64,000 nucleotides of DNA, from the NCBI RefSeq assembly GCF_000828475.1, contig NZ_AP014648.1, forward strand, positions 2,739,400 to 2,803,399, written 5' to 3'. Numbering within the stretch: position 1 is the stretch's first letter; each line of letters starts with the position of its first letter. A program made the position numbers and the translations under genes. Source of the stretch: Methyloceanibacter caenitepidi (GTDB lineage Bacteria; Pseudomonadota; Alphaproteobacteria; Rhizobiales; Methyloligellaceae). Shown here one piece after another: positions 55,556 to 64,000 of the stretch. The notes beneath the pieces were generated by a model, which was not told where the DNA came from, ran no database searches, and worked only from the letters and a program-made list of their open reading frames with translations.

Positions 55556-56509
55556 GTGGCAAAGGCAAGCGCAGCGCTTCAACCGTTTCTGACGGAAGAG
55601 GCCGAAGCCCACGGGCTTGCGGCGCGTATGCCTGCGCTTCTCGTCGAGGCGCGCCGTGTCGCCCATACCGTGACGCACGGCACCCATGGCCGGCGCCGGC
55701 CCGGGCCCGGCGAGACCTTCTGGCAGTTCCGCCACTTCGACGTCAACGATGCCGAGGCGGCCATCGACTGGCGCCGCTCGGCTAGTTCCGACAAGCTGTT
55801 TGTCCGCGAACGCGAGTGGGAAGCGGCGCATACGGTCTGGCTCTGGCTCGACCTGTCGCCGTCCATGCGGTTCCGGTCGTTCCTGTCCAAGACCTCGAAG
55901 GAAAGCCGTGCCGTCGTGCTGGCGCTCGGGCTCGCCGAACTGTTGGCGCGCGCCGGAGAACGTATCGGCCTCATGGGCCGGGCGCCGTCCTCGGGCCGGT
56001 TTGCCAGCCGCAAGGTCGCCGAGGTGCTTCTCAGCGAAACCGCGGACGACAGCCTGCCGCCGCCCGCGCGCCTGAACCGTTTTTCCGAGTGCGTTCTGTT
56101 TTCAGACTTTCTGGAGCCTATCGACCAGATGGTCGAACGCTTCCACCAGATCGCGAGCCAGGGCGTCCGCGGACATCTGGTTCAGATCCTCGATCCCGCC
56201 GAAGAAACCCTGCCCTATTCCGGACGGACGGAGTTCGAAGCCTCCGAAGGCGGCGCGACCATGATCGCGGGCCGTGCCGAGGATCTTCGCGAAAAATATC
56301 AGAAGCGGATCGAGCGCCATCGCCTCGACCTGCAGGAGGTCGCCCGCCAGCTCGGCTGGTCGTTCGTCGTGCACCATACCGACCGGCCCGCCGAAGAGGT
56401 GTTGCTGGCTGTCCATGGTCAGCTTGCGGGCCAGGAGCGCGACTACCGCTATCGTGCCGGCCGCGGCAAGGCTGAGACGGCGCTCGCCCAAAAGGACGCC
56501 GGCTCATGA
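55556..56509 (+). CDS. DUF58 domain protein
   Basis: 317 aa from GTG 55556. The DUF58 hallmark is GRRRPGPGETFWQFRHFDVNDAEAAIDWRRSA, followed by a vWA-like DLSPSMRFRS metal site region. Cytosolic, with no transmembrane segments. DUF58 proteins are the usual partner of MoxR ATPases. Its stop overlaps the start of the next gene (ATGATGA). Confidence 0.93.
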   Translation: MAKASAALQPFLTEEAEAHGLAARMPALLVEARRVAHTVTHGTHGRRRPGPGETFWQFRHFDVNDAEAAIDWRRSASSDKLFVREREWEAAHTVWLWLDLSPSMRFRSFLSKTSKESRAVVLALGLAELLARAGERIGLMGRAPSSGRFASRKVAEVLLSETADDSLPPPARLNRFSECVLFSDFLEPIDQMVERFHQIASQGVRGHLVQILDPAEETLPYSGRTEFEASEGGATMIAGRAEDLREKYQKRIERHRLDLQEVARQLGWSFVVHHTDRPAEEVLLAVHGQLAGQERDYRYRAGRGKAETALAQKDAGS

Positions 56510-59373
56510 TGACGCTCGGCCCCATCGGCTTCATGCAGCCTTGGATCCTGCTGGCGCTGGCCGCGTTGCCCGCCATCTGGTGGCTGCTGCGCTTCACCCC
56601 GCCGAGCCCGAAGGTGGTCGAGTTTCCGCCGACGCGCCTGCTCGCCGAGCTTAAGCCCACCGAGGAGACTCCGGCTCGCAGCCCCTGGTGGCTGACCCTC
56701 ATGCGGATGCTGCTGGCCGCCCTGCTGATTCTGGCCCTCGCGCGGCCGGTCATCAATCCGGACGAAGGGCGTTTCACCGGCGAGGGCACCATGCTGCTCG
56801 TGGTCGACAATGGCTGGGCCTCGGCGGCGTATTGGAACGCAAGGCGCGAAGCCATCGAAGCCGCGATCGACCGCGCCGACCGGGGCGACCGCAACGTACT
56901 CATCGTCCCGACGGCATCCATCGACGAGATCGGCGAGGCACTGCCCGCAGACGCGGTCCGCGAGCGCATCGCGGGGCTCGTGCCACAGCCCTTCGCGCCG
57001 GACCGGGACGCCGTCACCGCGACGATGAAGGAAGCGTTGAAGGAAACCTCCGGCTACAGCGTGATTTGGCTGAGCGATGGCCTGGACTACGGCCATGCCG
57101 AGGACTTTGCGGCCTGGCTCGGCAAGCTCGCCGACGGCGGCAGCCTGACAGTGTTGAAACCCAGTCCGCAGGAAACCCCGCTGGGCCTCGGACATGCCCG
57201 CGCCGAAGGCGGCACGCTCGCCGGCAGGATTGTTGCCGGAGCCGAGGGGCCGATCTCGGGAACCGTCCGGGCCCTGACGGCGCGGGGCGAGCCGCTCGGC
57301 GAAGCGCCTTTCACGATCAAGCGCGGCGAGACCGAAGCCGTCGCCCCGTTCGACCTGCCGCTCGAAATCCGTAACCAGGTGGCGCGCCTGCAAATCAGGG
57401 GACAGCGCTCCGCAAGCGCCGTGCATCTCCTGGACGCGCAATCCCAATGGCACCGCGTCGGCATCGTCTCGGGTGAGTCCCAGGAGGAGGCGCAACCGCT
57501 CCTGTCGCCGCTCTATTATGTGGAGCGCGCCCTGTCGCCCTACGCGGACGTGATCATTCCGACCGAAGCCAATGTCGCCACCGCCATCAACGACCTGATC
57601 GATAAGCAGCGAGTCTCCACCATTGTGCTGGCCGATATCGGGCGGCTCACGCCGGCGACCCAGGAGGAGCTGGAAGCGTGGCTCGACAAGGGCGGCGTCT
57701 TGATCCGTTTTGCCGGCCCGCGTCTCGAGCAAGGCGGCGATGAACTCTTGCCCGTCGCACTGCGCCGAGGCGGCCGGTCGCTCGGCGGCGCCCTCTCCTG
57801 GGGCACGCCGCAGCCTCTCTCGCCCTTCGAAGACAAGAGCCCGTTCTACGGCCTCGACGTGCCCGAAGACATCCGGGTCAACCGGCAGGTCCTTGCCGAC
57901 CCCGCCGTCACCATGGACGCGGAGATCTGGGCGACGCTCACCGACGGCACGCCGCTCGTGACCGCAAAACGTCAAGGCGACGGCTGGGTCGTCCTGTTCC
58001 ACGTCACTGCCAACTCCGACTGGTCGAACCTGCCGCTCGCGGGCCTGTTCGTGCAGATGCTGCGCCAGACCATTGCGTTGGGGCCAAGCCAGATCCTCTC
58101 CTCATCCGATGAGGGCGACGGCACCGCCGATACCGCTGCGGACGCGCCGCGCCGTGCGGCGACGACGGCTCTCGCGCCGGTTCAGACTCTCGACGGCTTC
58201 GGCCAGCTCGTGCCGCCGCCTTTGAACGCCTCGCCCATCGCGCCCGATCAATTCGCCAAGACCGTCGCCGGTCCCGAACACCCGCCGGGCTATTACGGTC
58301 CCTCCGGCCAGGCCCGCGCGCTGAACATCGTCAAGACCGACACCGAGTTCGTGCCCCTTCCGGATGTGGCGGGCGCGAACACGGTCGGCTTCTACACATT
58401 GAAGAAGCCGTTCGCGCTGGAGCCCTGGCTGTATCTCGCGGCGCTCGGCCTGTTCGCACTCGACATTCTGGCGGTGCTTGCGCTGAGCACCGGCCTAGGC
58501 TTCCGCAGGCCGCACCGGGCGACGGCGGCTCTGATCTTTGCGATGCTGCTCGCCGCGGCGGCCACGGCGCCTCGTCCCGTGCAAGCCGCGGACACCGACA
58601 CCGTCGAAACGGCAGCCAAGTCCGACGCGGATGCTGAGGAGTTTGCCCTCAACGCGACGCTCAAGACCCGGCTGGCCTATGTTCTGACCGGCGACAGCCG
58701 GATCGACCGCACCAGCCAAGACGGCCTCATGGGCCTCAGCAAAGTCCTCGGGGCCCGTACCGCCCTTGAGCCAGGCGCGCCGATGGGCGTCGACATCGAT
58801 AACGACGACCTGTCGTTCTTCCCGGTGTTGTACTGGCCGGTGCGGGAGGATGCCGAACCCTTGTCGGACGAGACGCTTGCCAAGGTCGATGCCTACATGA
58901 AGCAAGGCGGCATGATCGTCTTCGACACGCGCGACCAGGAACGCGTCGCCTATGGCGGCAGCCAGGGCAAGGCGCTGACCCGCCTGATCGGTCGCCTCGA
59001 TCTTCCGGCTCTCGAGCCCGTGCCCGCCAATCACGTGCTGACCCGGTCGTTTTATCTGATGAACAGCTTTCCCGGCCGATGGGACGGCGGGTCGCTGTGG
59101 GTCGAGGCAGAACCGGCCAACGAGGCGGAACGCGACGCCCGGGCGCGGCGCACGGACGGCGTGAGCTCCGTGGTGGTCACCTCCAACGATTTCGCCAGCG
59201 CCTGGGCGCTGGACGACAGCAACCGCCCGCTCTACCCGGTGGTGCCCGGCGGCGAGCTCCAGCGCGAGATGTCGTTCCGCGCAGGGGTCAATCTCGTCAT
59301 GTATGCTCTCACCGGCAACTACAAGGCGGATCAGGTCCACGTGCCTGCGCTGCTGGAAAGATTGGGGCAGTAG
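56506..59373 (+). CDS. BatA-type/DUF4159 membrane protein
   Basis: 955 aa. N-terminal BatA-like region with two membrane helices (FMQPWILLALAALPAIWWLL; LMRMLLAALLILALARPVI) and a vWA-like segment without a full MIDAS. A large middle part ends in a further helix pair (about 645-690). The C-terminal 250 residues are DUF4159 (LAYVLTGDSRIDRTSQDGLMGLSKVL, DLSFFPVLYWPV, GGMIVFDTRDQE). Overlaps DUF58 by 4 bases. Function unknown; likely envelope. Confidence 0.9.
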   Translation: MMTLGPIGFMQPWILLALAALPAIWWLLRFTPPSPKVVEFPPTRLLAELKPTEETPARSPWWLTLMRMLLAALLILALARPVINPDEGRFTGEGTMLLVVDNGWASAAYWNARREAIEAAIDRADRGDRNVLIVPTASIDEIGEALPADAVRERIAGLVPQPFAPDRDAVTATMKEALKETSGYSVIWLSDGLDYGHAEDFAAWLGKLADGGSLTVLKPSPQETPLGLGHARAEGGTLAGRIVAGAEGPISGTVRALTARGEPLGEAPFTIKRGETEAVAPFDLPLEIRNQVARLQIRGQRSASAVHLLDAQSQWHRVGIVSGESQEEAQPLLSPLYYVERALSPYADVIIPTEANVATAINDLIDKQRVSTIVLADIGRLTPATQEELEAWLDKGGVLIRFAGPRLEQGGDELLPVALRRGGRSLGGALSWGTPQPLSPFEDKSPFYGLDVPEDIRVNRQVLADPAVTMDAEIWATLTDGTPLVTAKRQGDGWVVLFHVTANSDWSNLPLAGLFVQMLRQTIALGPSQILSSSDEGDGTADTAADAPRRAATTALAPVQTLDGFGQLVPPPLNASPIAPDQFAKTVAGPEHPPGYYGPSGQARALNIVKTDTEFVPLPDVAGANTVGFYTLKKPFALEPWLYLAALGLFALDILAVLALSTGLGFRRPHRATAALIFAMLLAAAATAPRPVQAADTDTVETAAKSDADAEEFALNATLKTRLAYVLTGDSRIDRTSQDGLMGLSKVLGARTALEPGAPMGVDIDNDDLSFFPVLYWPVREDAEPLSDETLAKVDAYMKQGGMIVFDTRDQERVAYGGSQGKALTRLIGRLDLPALEPVPANHVLTRSFYLMNSFPGRWDGGSLWVEAEPANEAERDARARRTDGVSSVVVTSNDFASAWALDDSNRPLYPVVPGGELQREMSFRAGVNLVMYALTGNYKADQVHVPALLERLGQ

Positions 59374-59376
59374 ACG

Positions 59377-61473
59377 ATGAACTGGTCCATCACGTTCGTC
59401 CCCTTCGTGCCGTGGCCGGCCCTGTGGATCGTCGCCGGCATTGGCGCCGTGCTGTTGGCGCTCCTGTTCTGGCGCGCGCGGCGCGGAGCCGTGCTCCGGC
59501 TTCTCACCTTCGCCGCATTGCTGATGGCGCTCGCCAACCCGCACTTAAAGCGTGAGGACCGCGAGCCGCTGAACGATATCGTCACCGTGGTGGTGGACGA
59601 CAGCCAGAGCCAGACACTGGCCGGCCGCACGGCCCGTACCGCCGAGCTTCGCAACGCGCTTGAAGAACGGCTCAAGGAAGTGCCGGATCTCGAGACCCGC
59701 GTCGTGCGCTCCGGTTCGTCCACCGACGAACCCGACCGAGACGGGACGATGCTATTCACCGATCTTGGCCAGGCCCTGGCGGACGTGCCGCCAGACCGGC
59801 TGGCCGGCGTCATCATGATTACCGACGGTCAGGTTCACGACGTGCCAGAGAAGGTCGCCGCGCTCGGGTTCGATGCGCCCGTGCACGCGCTTCTCACCGG
59901 CAAGGACGACGAGTTCGACCGCCGTCTCGAGGTCATCGCGGCGCCCCGGTTCGGCATCGTCGGCAGCACGCAGACCGTCGAGGTCAGGGTGAGCGAGTCC
60001 AAGCCCCGCGAGGACGACATCACCACGCTGACGATCACTCAGCAGGGCAAAGAGCCCGAAAAGGAGATCGTGCGCATCGGCGCCCCGGTCGAGATCCCGG
60101 TCGACATCACGCATGCCGGTCCCAATATCGTGGAGATCAAGGTCGACGGCGCCGAAGGCGAACTGACCGAGATCAACAACCGCGTCCTGCTGCCCATCGA
60201 GGGCGTGCGCGAAAACCTCCGCGTGCTGCTTGTCTCCGGCGAACCCCATGCCGGCGAGCGCACCTGGCGCAACATGTTGAAGTCCGACGCGTCCGTGGAT
60301 CTCGTGCATTTCACGATCCTGCGTCCGCCGGAAAAACAAGACGGCACGCCGATCAACCAGCTCTCGCTGATCGCCTTCCCGACGCGTGAGCTGTTCCAGG
60401 AGAAGCTCGATCAGTTCGATCTCATCATCTTCGACCGCTATCAGCGGCGCGGCGTGCTGCCGCTGCTCTATCTTGAGAACGTCGCCCGGTACGTGGAGCG
60501 CGGCGGCGCGGTACTTGTTTCCTCTGGCGACGACTACGCTTCGCCCTTGAGTCTCTATCGCACGCCGCTCGGATCGATTCTGCCCGCAGCCCCGTCCGGA
60601 CGCGTGGTCGAACGGCCCTACCGTCCGGCCCTGTCGGAACTCGGCGCCAAACACCCGGTCACCGGCGACCTGGCCGGCGCGCGCGGTGGCGGCGAGGACG
60701 GCACCGCGCCGACCTGGGGCCGCTGGTTTCGCGTGGTCGACGTCTCGCCGCGCGATGCGGAAGTCCTCATGACGGGCGCCGACGACCGTCCGCTTCTGGT
60801 GATCGGCGAGCGCGGCAAGGGCCGCGTCGCTGTGCTCCTGTCCGACCAGGCTTGGCTCTGGGCGCGCGGCTATGACGGCGGCGGACCCTATTCGGATCTG
60901 CTGCGGCGGCTTGCGCACTGGCTGATGAAGGAGCCGGAACTCGAGCAGGAGACGCTCCGGGCCTCCTCCAAGGGTCAAAGCCTCATCATCGAGCGCCGGT
61001 CCATCGAAGACGAGATCGATCCGGTCGTCGTGACCACGCCGTCCGGCGAAGAGATGACCGTGACCCTCGACAAAGGCGAGCGCGGCATCTGGCGCAAGGT
61101 GATTCAAGTCGACGAACACGGTGTCTATCGCGTCGCATCCGGTGAACTTGCGAGCCTCGCCACGGTCGGCAAGGCCAACACGCGCGAATTCGCGGCCGTG
61201 ACGGCCTCGACCGAGCCTCTCGCACCGGTGCTCGAAGGCACGGGCGGCGGCGCGTTCTGGATGGGCCGCGAAGAAGGCGCCGAAGAATCCTTGCCGCGCC
61301 TCGCCATGATCCGCAGCGGCCGTGTGATGCACGGCGCCGATTGGCTCGGCCTGCACAAGCGGGACGCCTACCACGTCAAGGGCGTACGACTGTTCCCGCT
61401 GTTCAGCGGGTTCCTCGCGCTGGCCCTCCTGCTCGGCCTCTTGGCCGCCGCCTGGTACCGCGAAGGCCGCTAG
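59377..61473 (+). CDS. membrane protein with vWA/amidotransferase-like region
   Basis: 698 aa. Two N-terminal helices and one C-terminal helix (LFSGFLALALLLGLLAAAWY). A vWA-like block near residues 65-175 (IVTVVVDDSQSQTLAGRTART ... GVIMITDGQVHDVP) is followed by Ig-like strands and a class I amidotransferase-like alpha/beta domain around LLVSGEPHAGERTWRNML and AVLVSSGDDYASPL with no catalytic Cys. Last gene of the moxR operon, 3 bases after the DUF4159 gene. Confidence 0.88.
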   Translation: MNWSITFVPFVPWPALWIVAGIGAVLLALLFWRARRGAVLRLLTFAALLMALANPHLKREDREPLNDIVTVVVDDSQSQTLAGRTARTAELRNALEERLKEVPDLETRVVRSGSSTDEPDRDGTMLFTDLGQALADVPPDRLAGVIMITDGQVHDVPEKVAALGFDAPVHALLTGKDDEFDRRLEVIAAPRFGIVGSTQTVEVRVSESKPREDDITTLTITQQGKEPEKEIVRIGAPVEIPVDITHAGPNIVEIKVDGAEGELTEINNRVLLPIEGVRENLRVLLVSGEPHAGERTWRNMLKSDASVDLVHFTILRPPEKQDGTPINQLSLIAFPTRELFQEKLDQFDLIIFDRYQRRGVLPLLYLENVARYVERGGAVLVSSGDDYASPLSLYRTPLGSILPAAPSGRVVERPYRPALSELGAKHPVTGDLAGARGGGEDGTAPTWGRWFRVVDVSPRDAEVLMTGADDRPLLVIGERGKGRVAVLLSDQAWLWARGYDGGGPYSDLLRRLAHWLMKEPELEQETLRASSKGQSLIIERRSIEDEIDPVVVTTPSGEEMTVTLDKGERGIWRKVIQVDEHGVYRVASGELASLATVGKANTREFAAVTASTEPLAPVLEGTGGGAFWMGREEGAEESLPRLAMIRSGRVMHGADWLGLHKRDAYHVKGVRLFPLFSGFLALALLLGLLAAAWYREGR

Positions 61474-61488
61474 AGACGGCGCGGGCGA

Positions 61489-61989
61489 TTAAGCCGCGTA
61501 CGCGCGAACCTGGCCCGCCACGCCTTCCAACGCGCCCTCGACAAGCTCGACGCCCAGCAGCCGCGCCGGATCGACCGGCCCCGGCAGCGTGATCGCACCG
61601 TATGCGGATGGCTTGAATCCGAAGCGGCCATAATAGGGCATGTCCCCGACCAGCAGCACAAACCCGAATCCCGCCGCACGCGACCGCTTCAGCCCTTCCT
61701 CCAGAAGCGCCTTGCCGCAGCCCTTCCCGGCCAAGCTCGGGTCGACAACGAGAGGGCCGAGCAGCAGCCCGCCGTCTTGCTCGCCGACACGGATGGCCGT
61801 GAACCGGACGCCGCCGACGATCCGGCCATCGTGCCTGGCCGTCAGGCTGAGCTCGGACACCGGCGCGACGCCCTCACGCACGCGATAGGCGCTGCGCGCG
61901 AAGCGGCCCGGCCCGAAGGCGGTCGCGGAAAGAGCGTTGATCGCCGGGATGTCGGCGGGTGTTTCAGGGCAAATCTCAAAGGTCATCAT
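61489..61989 (-). CDS. GNAT family N-acetyltransferase (YhbS-like)
   Basis: 166 aa. The acetyl-CoA site is [25 protein letters not shown], after VGGVRFTAI, and [41 protein letters not shown] is the YhbS-type C-terminus. Acyl acceptor unknown. Convergent with the moxR operon, 15 bases away, and divergent from wrbA. Confidence 0.92.
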   Translation of the reverse strand: MMTFEICPETPADIPAINALSATAFGPGRFARSAYRVREGVAPVSELSLTARHDGRIVGGVRFTAIRVGEQDGGLLLGPLVVDPSLAGKGCGKALLEEGLKRSRAAGFGFVLLVGDMPYYGRFGFKPSAYGAITLPGPVDPARLLGVELVEGALEGVAGQVRAYAA

Positions 61990-62162
61990 CAGGTCGGCAC
62001 CAAAGGAAAGAGGCGAAGGGAAACTCCCTACCGGGCGCCAAACGTGACCAACGGATTGTTTGTGGGTGCGGACGAGGCGGCGGCGAGGATCAGGCGTTCC
62101 GCGGAAAGCGGGCGCGTGCTCGTCGTCGCTGAAGTGACTTTATGCTGTCGGTCGTCCAGATC

Positions 62163-62210
62163 ATGGGCGCTGCCAATATCATGGACCGGCGCCCCAGGTC
62201 CAGCGCCCAT
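62163..62210. promoter_or_regulatory. nested inverted repeat upstream of wrbA
   Basis: ATGGGCGCTG (62163-62172) and CAGCGCCCAT (62201-62210) are perfectly complementary. GGACC (62183-62187) and GGTCC (62197-62201) nest inside. The DNA could fold as a long stem-loop in the RNA of either strand. Confidence 0.5.
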
Positions 62211-62254
62211 TGAGGGCCTGAGCATAAGGGCACGTTTACGAGGCGCTCCAAGTT

Positions 62255-62284
62255 CACTATGTGTTATCGCCTCACATAATAGTG
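62255..62284. promoter_or_regulatory. operator-like inverted repeat upstream of wrbA
   Basis: CACTATGTG (62255-62263) and CACATAATAGTG (62273-62284) form an inverted repeat with a two-base bulge, 75 bases before the wrbA start. A/T-rich, as in a promoter/operator; the regulator is unknown. Confidence 0.4.
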
Positions 62285-62358
62285 TTGGAATTGCTAGACT
62301 TCGGTTCTGGCAATGCCGGGGCGCCGAGGCTCGCCCTGATGGTTCAGCGGGGTTATTC

Positions 62359-62976
62359 ATGGCAGATAAGGCGAAGCTGCTCGTTCTCTATCATTCCTCC
62401 TATGGGCACGTGGAGACGCTTGCCTACGCAATGGCGCACGGTGTTCGCGCGGTGGAGGATATCCGGGTCACGGTTAAACGCGTGCCCGAGCTGATGCCGG
62501 ACGACGTGATGTCCGCCGCCGGCATGAAGGTCGAGCAACCGGCTCCGATTGCGGACCCCGGAGAACTTGCCGACTACGACGGCATCATCATCGGAACGCC
62601 CACCCGCTTCGGCAACATGACGTCGCAGATGCGTTACTTCCTCGACCAGACCGGACCGCTCTGGGCGTCCGGGGCGCTGATTGGCAAGGTGGGCAGCGTC
62701 TTCACGTCCACCTCCACCGGCGGCGGCAACGAAACGACGATCACGTCCGTGTACAACACCCTCATTCACCACGGCATGGTGATTGTGGGGCTTCCCTATT
62801 CCGCGCCTGACCTGACGGACATCAGCGAGGTTCGGGGAGGGTCTCCGTACGGCGCGAGCACAATCTCCGCCCCGGACGGATCCCGCACGCCCTCGCAGAA
62901 GGAATTGAACCTGGCGAGCTTCCAGGGTCACCACGTCGCCAAGATCACCAAGAAACTGATGACGGGCGACGAATAG
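62359..62976 (+). CDS. wrbA: NAD(P)H:quinone oxidoreductase type IV WrbA
   Basis: 205 aa from ATG 62359. Flavodoxin-like FMN protein that reduces quinones by two electrons. [22 protein letters not shown] (phosphate loop), [42 protein letters not shown], and [17 protein letters not shown] are diagnostic. No ribosome-binding site of note. Often part of oxidative-stress responses. Confidence 0.96.
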   Translation: MADKAKLLVLYHSSYGHVETLAYAMAHGVRAVEDIRVTVKRVPELMPDDVMSAAGMKVEQPAPIADPGELADYDGIIIGTPTRFGNMTSQMRYFLDQTGPLWASGALIGKVGSVFTSTSTGGGNETTITSVYNTLIHHGMVIVGLPYSAPDLTDISEVRGGSPYGASTISAPDGSRTPSQKELNLASFQGHHVAKITKKLMTGDE

Positions 62977-62988
62977 CGCACGCCGCGT

Positions 62989-63483
62989 CTAGCCGGACCA
63001 TTTAGGGCTGACAGGCACGCCCTTGAATATCTCCGCAAGGCGGCGGCTCGTGCCCGGATCCAGGGGCTCGGGCAGATCGTCCATGGCAAACATGCCCGTT
63101 TGCGCGATCTCCCCCCTCTGCCGGTAGTCTCCCTCGCGCGTCCACTGGCGCACCAGATAGAGCGCGATGTGGTCGCCGGCGAAGTTCGCGCTGTTGGAGT
63201 ACATGGCAAACAACGCCGCAGGACCGGTCAGTGCGACGCCGACCTCCTCTTCGAGCTCGCGCGCCAGGGCCTCTTCCAGCGTCTCGCCCCACTCCACCCC
63301 GCCGCCCGGAAAGAACCAGCCGGCCCGATAGCTGTGGCGTACGAGGAGAACGCGGTCCTCCTCGTCGATCACGACTCCCTGGGACCCGAGCGTCATGCCC
63401 CGGCGCATGCGCCAGACAGGCCGGATGGCGGCCGTCGCGATCCGGGACAGAAAATTGCTGCGTGGTCCGCTCTTGTCTCTCAA
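62989..63483 (-). CDS. Nudix hydrolase
   Basis: 164 aa from TTG 63483, decided by GGAG at 63492-63495 and by the upstream gene ending at 63519. ATG-less longer frames overlap that gene. The Nudix box fits Gx5Ex7REUxEExGU: GVEWGE, TLEEALA, RELEEEVGV. PVWRMRRGMTLGSQGVVIDEEDRVLLVRHSYRAGWFFPGGG is typical of a rhizobial subgroup. Hydrolyses a nucleoside-diphosphate-linked compound; substrate unknown. Confidence 0.87.
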   Translation of the reverse strand: MRDKSGPRSNFLSRIATAAIRPVWRMRRGMTLGSQGVVIDEEDRVLLVRHSYRAGWFFPGGGVEWGETLEEALARELEEEVGVALTGPAALFAMYSNSANFAGDHIALYLVRQWTREGDYRQRGEIAQTGMFAMDDLPEPLDPGTSRRLAEIFKGVPVSPKWSG

Positions 63484-63518
63484 CAGAAAGTCTCCGGTGT
63501 CGTGCTCCGAACGTCGTA

Positions 63519-64000
63519 TTACCGCGTATCCGGGTTCGCGCGAGACGCTTCCGCAGCATCTTGCGACGGTCCCGGTTGCACCGAAATCCCAAACAGACGC
63601 CATTGCCCATTCACAGCCTGATAGAGCAGCTCGAAATTGATCTGCATAGGCTCCCCGGGAAAATAGCCCTTGAGGTGTAGCATGCCCTTCTCTTGGTCTA
63701 GCACGGGCTGCTGCGTTAGCTGCGGCGCGACTACGGCCACAGCGGAGAGGTCGACCTCTTGCGTGAGGAGGTTTGAAAATATTTGCGAGAGCCTTGCCGC
63801 GCTGTTTGCCTCGCGGAAGCCGGGGGCGCCGATATCGCGCAATACGGTGTAATTGCCCGTCCGCAACGCCCCATTGAGCGTGATGAGACTGTTCCGCACC
63901 AAGATCACAATTTTTTCGGCGCTGGGCATGGCAACCGCCTGCCGCGCGACCTGAATCTCAACCTCGCTTTGGGCGAGAGCCAGTTCAGCTGAGAATAGAA
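63519..64000 (-). CDS. exported protein, 5' end beyond the window
   Basis: The minus-strand frame stays open to the right edge. Visible residues begin LFSAELALAQSEVEIQ, which resembles the end of a signal peptide (cleavage after LAQ or ALA). The mature part of about 150 residues contains LITLNGALRTGNYTVLRDIGAPGFREA, LSQIFSNLL, MLHLKGYFPGEPMQINFELLYQ and NGQWRLFGISVQP. This is an NTF2-like pattern (strand pair, FxLxY, WRLxG). It ends 36 bases before the Nudix start, so they are one unit. Function unknown. Confidence 0.7.
   Translation of the reverse strand, partial: LFSAELALAQSEVEIQVARQAVAMPSAEKIVILVRNSLITLNGALRTGNYTVLRDIGAPGFREANSAARLSQIFSNLLTQEVDLSAVAVVAPQLTQQPVLDQEKGMLHLKGYFPGEPMQINFELLYQAVNGQWRLFGISVQPGPSQDAAEASRANPDTR

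Larger units (their letters stand above)
61990..62358. other. GNAT-wrbA divergent intergenic region
   Basis: No protein I can support in 369 bases. It holds two inverted repeats described separately (62163-62210 and 62255-62284). The reading frame of wrbA is open far to the left, but only the ATG at 62359 begins a WrbA-like sequence. Confidence 0.5.

Noticed and set aside
56449..58002. 517-codon open frame antisense to the DUF4159 gene
   Set aside because: Opposite a certain operon gene; composition of a GC shadow frame. The similar frame at 59752-61374 is rejected for the same reason.
62028..62360. 110-codon minus-strand frame in the GNAT-wrbA gap
   Set aside because: Arg/Ser/Pro-rich shadow with no family pattern, and it covers the inverted repeats of a probable promoter.
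63484..63603. Longer start of the Nudix hydrolase
   Set aside because: The added 40 residues have no family similarity and overlap the end of the upstream exported-protein gene. GGAG before TTG 63483 explains the start.

Overview
The window is a chromosomal segment of a GC-rich alphaproteobacterium, most likely of the order Hyphomicrobiales (Rhizobiales). The reasons are the order-typical blocks (SDR-uvrC-pgsA-moaD-moaE; ubiK, lgt, NDUFAF7-type methyltransferase, pgeF; rplY-pth-ychF; ilvE next to a PetP/PetR/EnvZ-like trio), a BA14K-type protein, an Usg protein beside groESL, and CIRCE-controlled groESL. petA, petB and petC are separate genes, unlike the fused fbcH of bradyrhizobia. A Hyphomicrobium/Methyloceanibacter-like organism is a low-confidence guess. 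I saw no rRNA, tRNA, CRISPR array, transposase or phage structural gene.

Layout. 0.4-4.7 kb: pterin-type SDR, uvrC, pgsA and molybdopterin synthase moaD/moaE. 4.8-6.4 kb: an A/T-richer island holding a deaminase-fold toxin and an Imm1-like immunity gene, which runs into the 3' end of a LysR gene. 7.5-13.6 kb: a class I amidotransferase, bluB, a candidate small RNA, ilvE, and the MarR/response regulator/histidine kinase set. 13.7-21.7 kb: TetR, proC, a YbjN-like protein, ubiK, lgt, a complex I assembly-type methyltransferase, pgeF, a lipoprotein and prs. 21.8-27.4 kb: a GlcG-like protein, an FMN alpha-hydroxyacid dehydrogenase, a ketopantoate-reductase-like enzyme, rplY, pth and ychF. 27.5-34 kb: a DUF2019-YwqG protein, DUF502, a sensorless chemoreceptor, an aldolase-SDR fusion and two small envelope proteins.

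34.1-41.5 kb is one long minus-strand run: petA-petB-petC (bc1 complex), a small molybdopterin-fold exported protein, mtnP-apt-mtnA (methylthioadenosine salvage) and an MgtC/DUF4010 membrane protein. hemF diverges from petA behind a FixK/FNR-like box and a set of imperfect repeats. 42.8-49.7 kb: a 51-aa membrane ORF, a cold-shock protein, a BA14K protein, a fatty acid desaturase, a methyltransferase/LysR divergent pair, a CBS protein, a DM13 protein, an exported orphan and usg. 49.8-54.4 kb: groES-groEL behind two CIRCE-like elements, then a CCA-type nucleotidyltransferase, DUF6111 and DUF1285. 54.5-61.5 kb: a MoxR-DUF58-BatA/DUF4159-vWA operon. 61.5-64 kb: a GNAT acetyltransferase, wrbA, a Nudix hydrolase, and an exported protein cut by the right edge.

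The items that most deserve follow-up are the deaminase toxin/Imm1 cassette with its unusual PAGNPDGGQWT leader, the possible methylthioadenosine-to-DHAP route suggested by mtnP-apt-mtnA near an aldolase-SDR fusion, a three-hairpin small RNA candidate near 9.1-9.2 kb, the tandem CIRCE pair, and short tandem duplications that span three stop codons. All functions are assigned by reading motifs; no database search or structure prediction was run.
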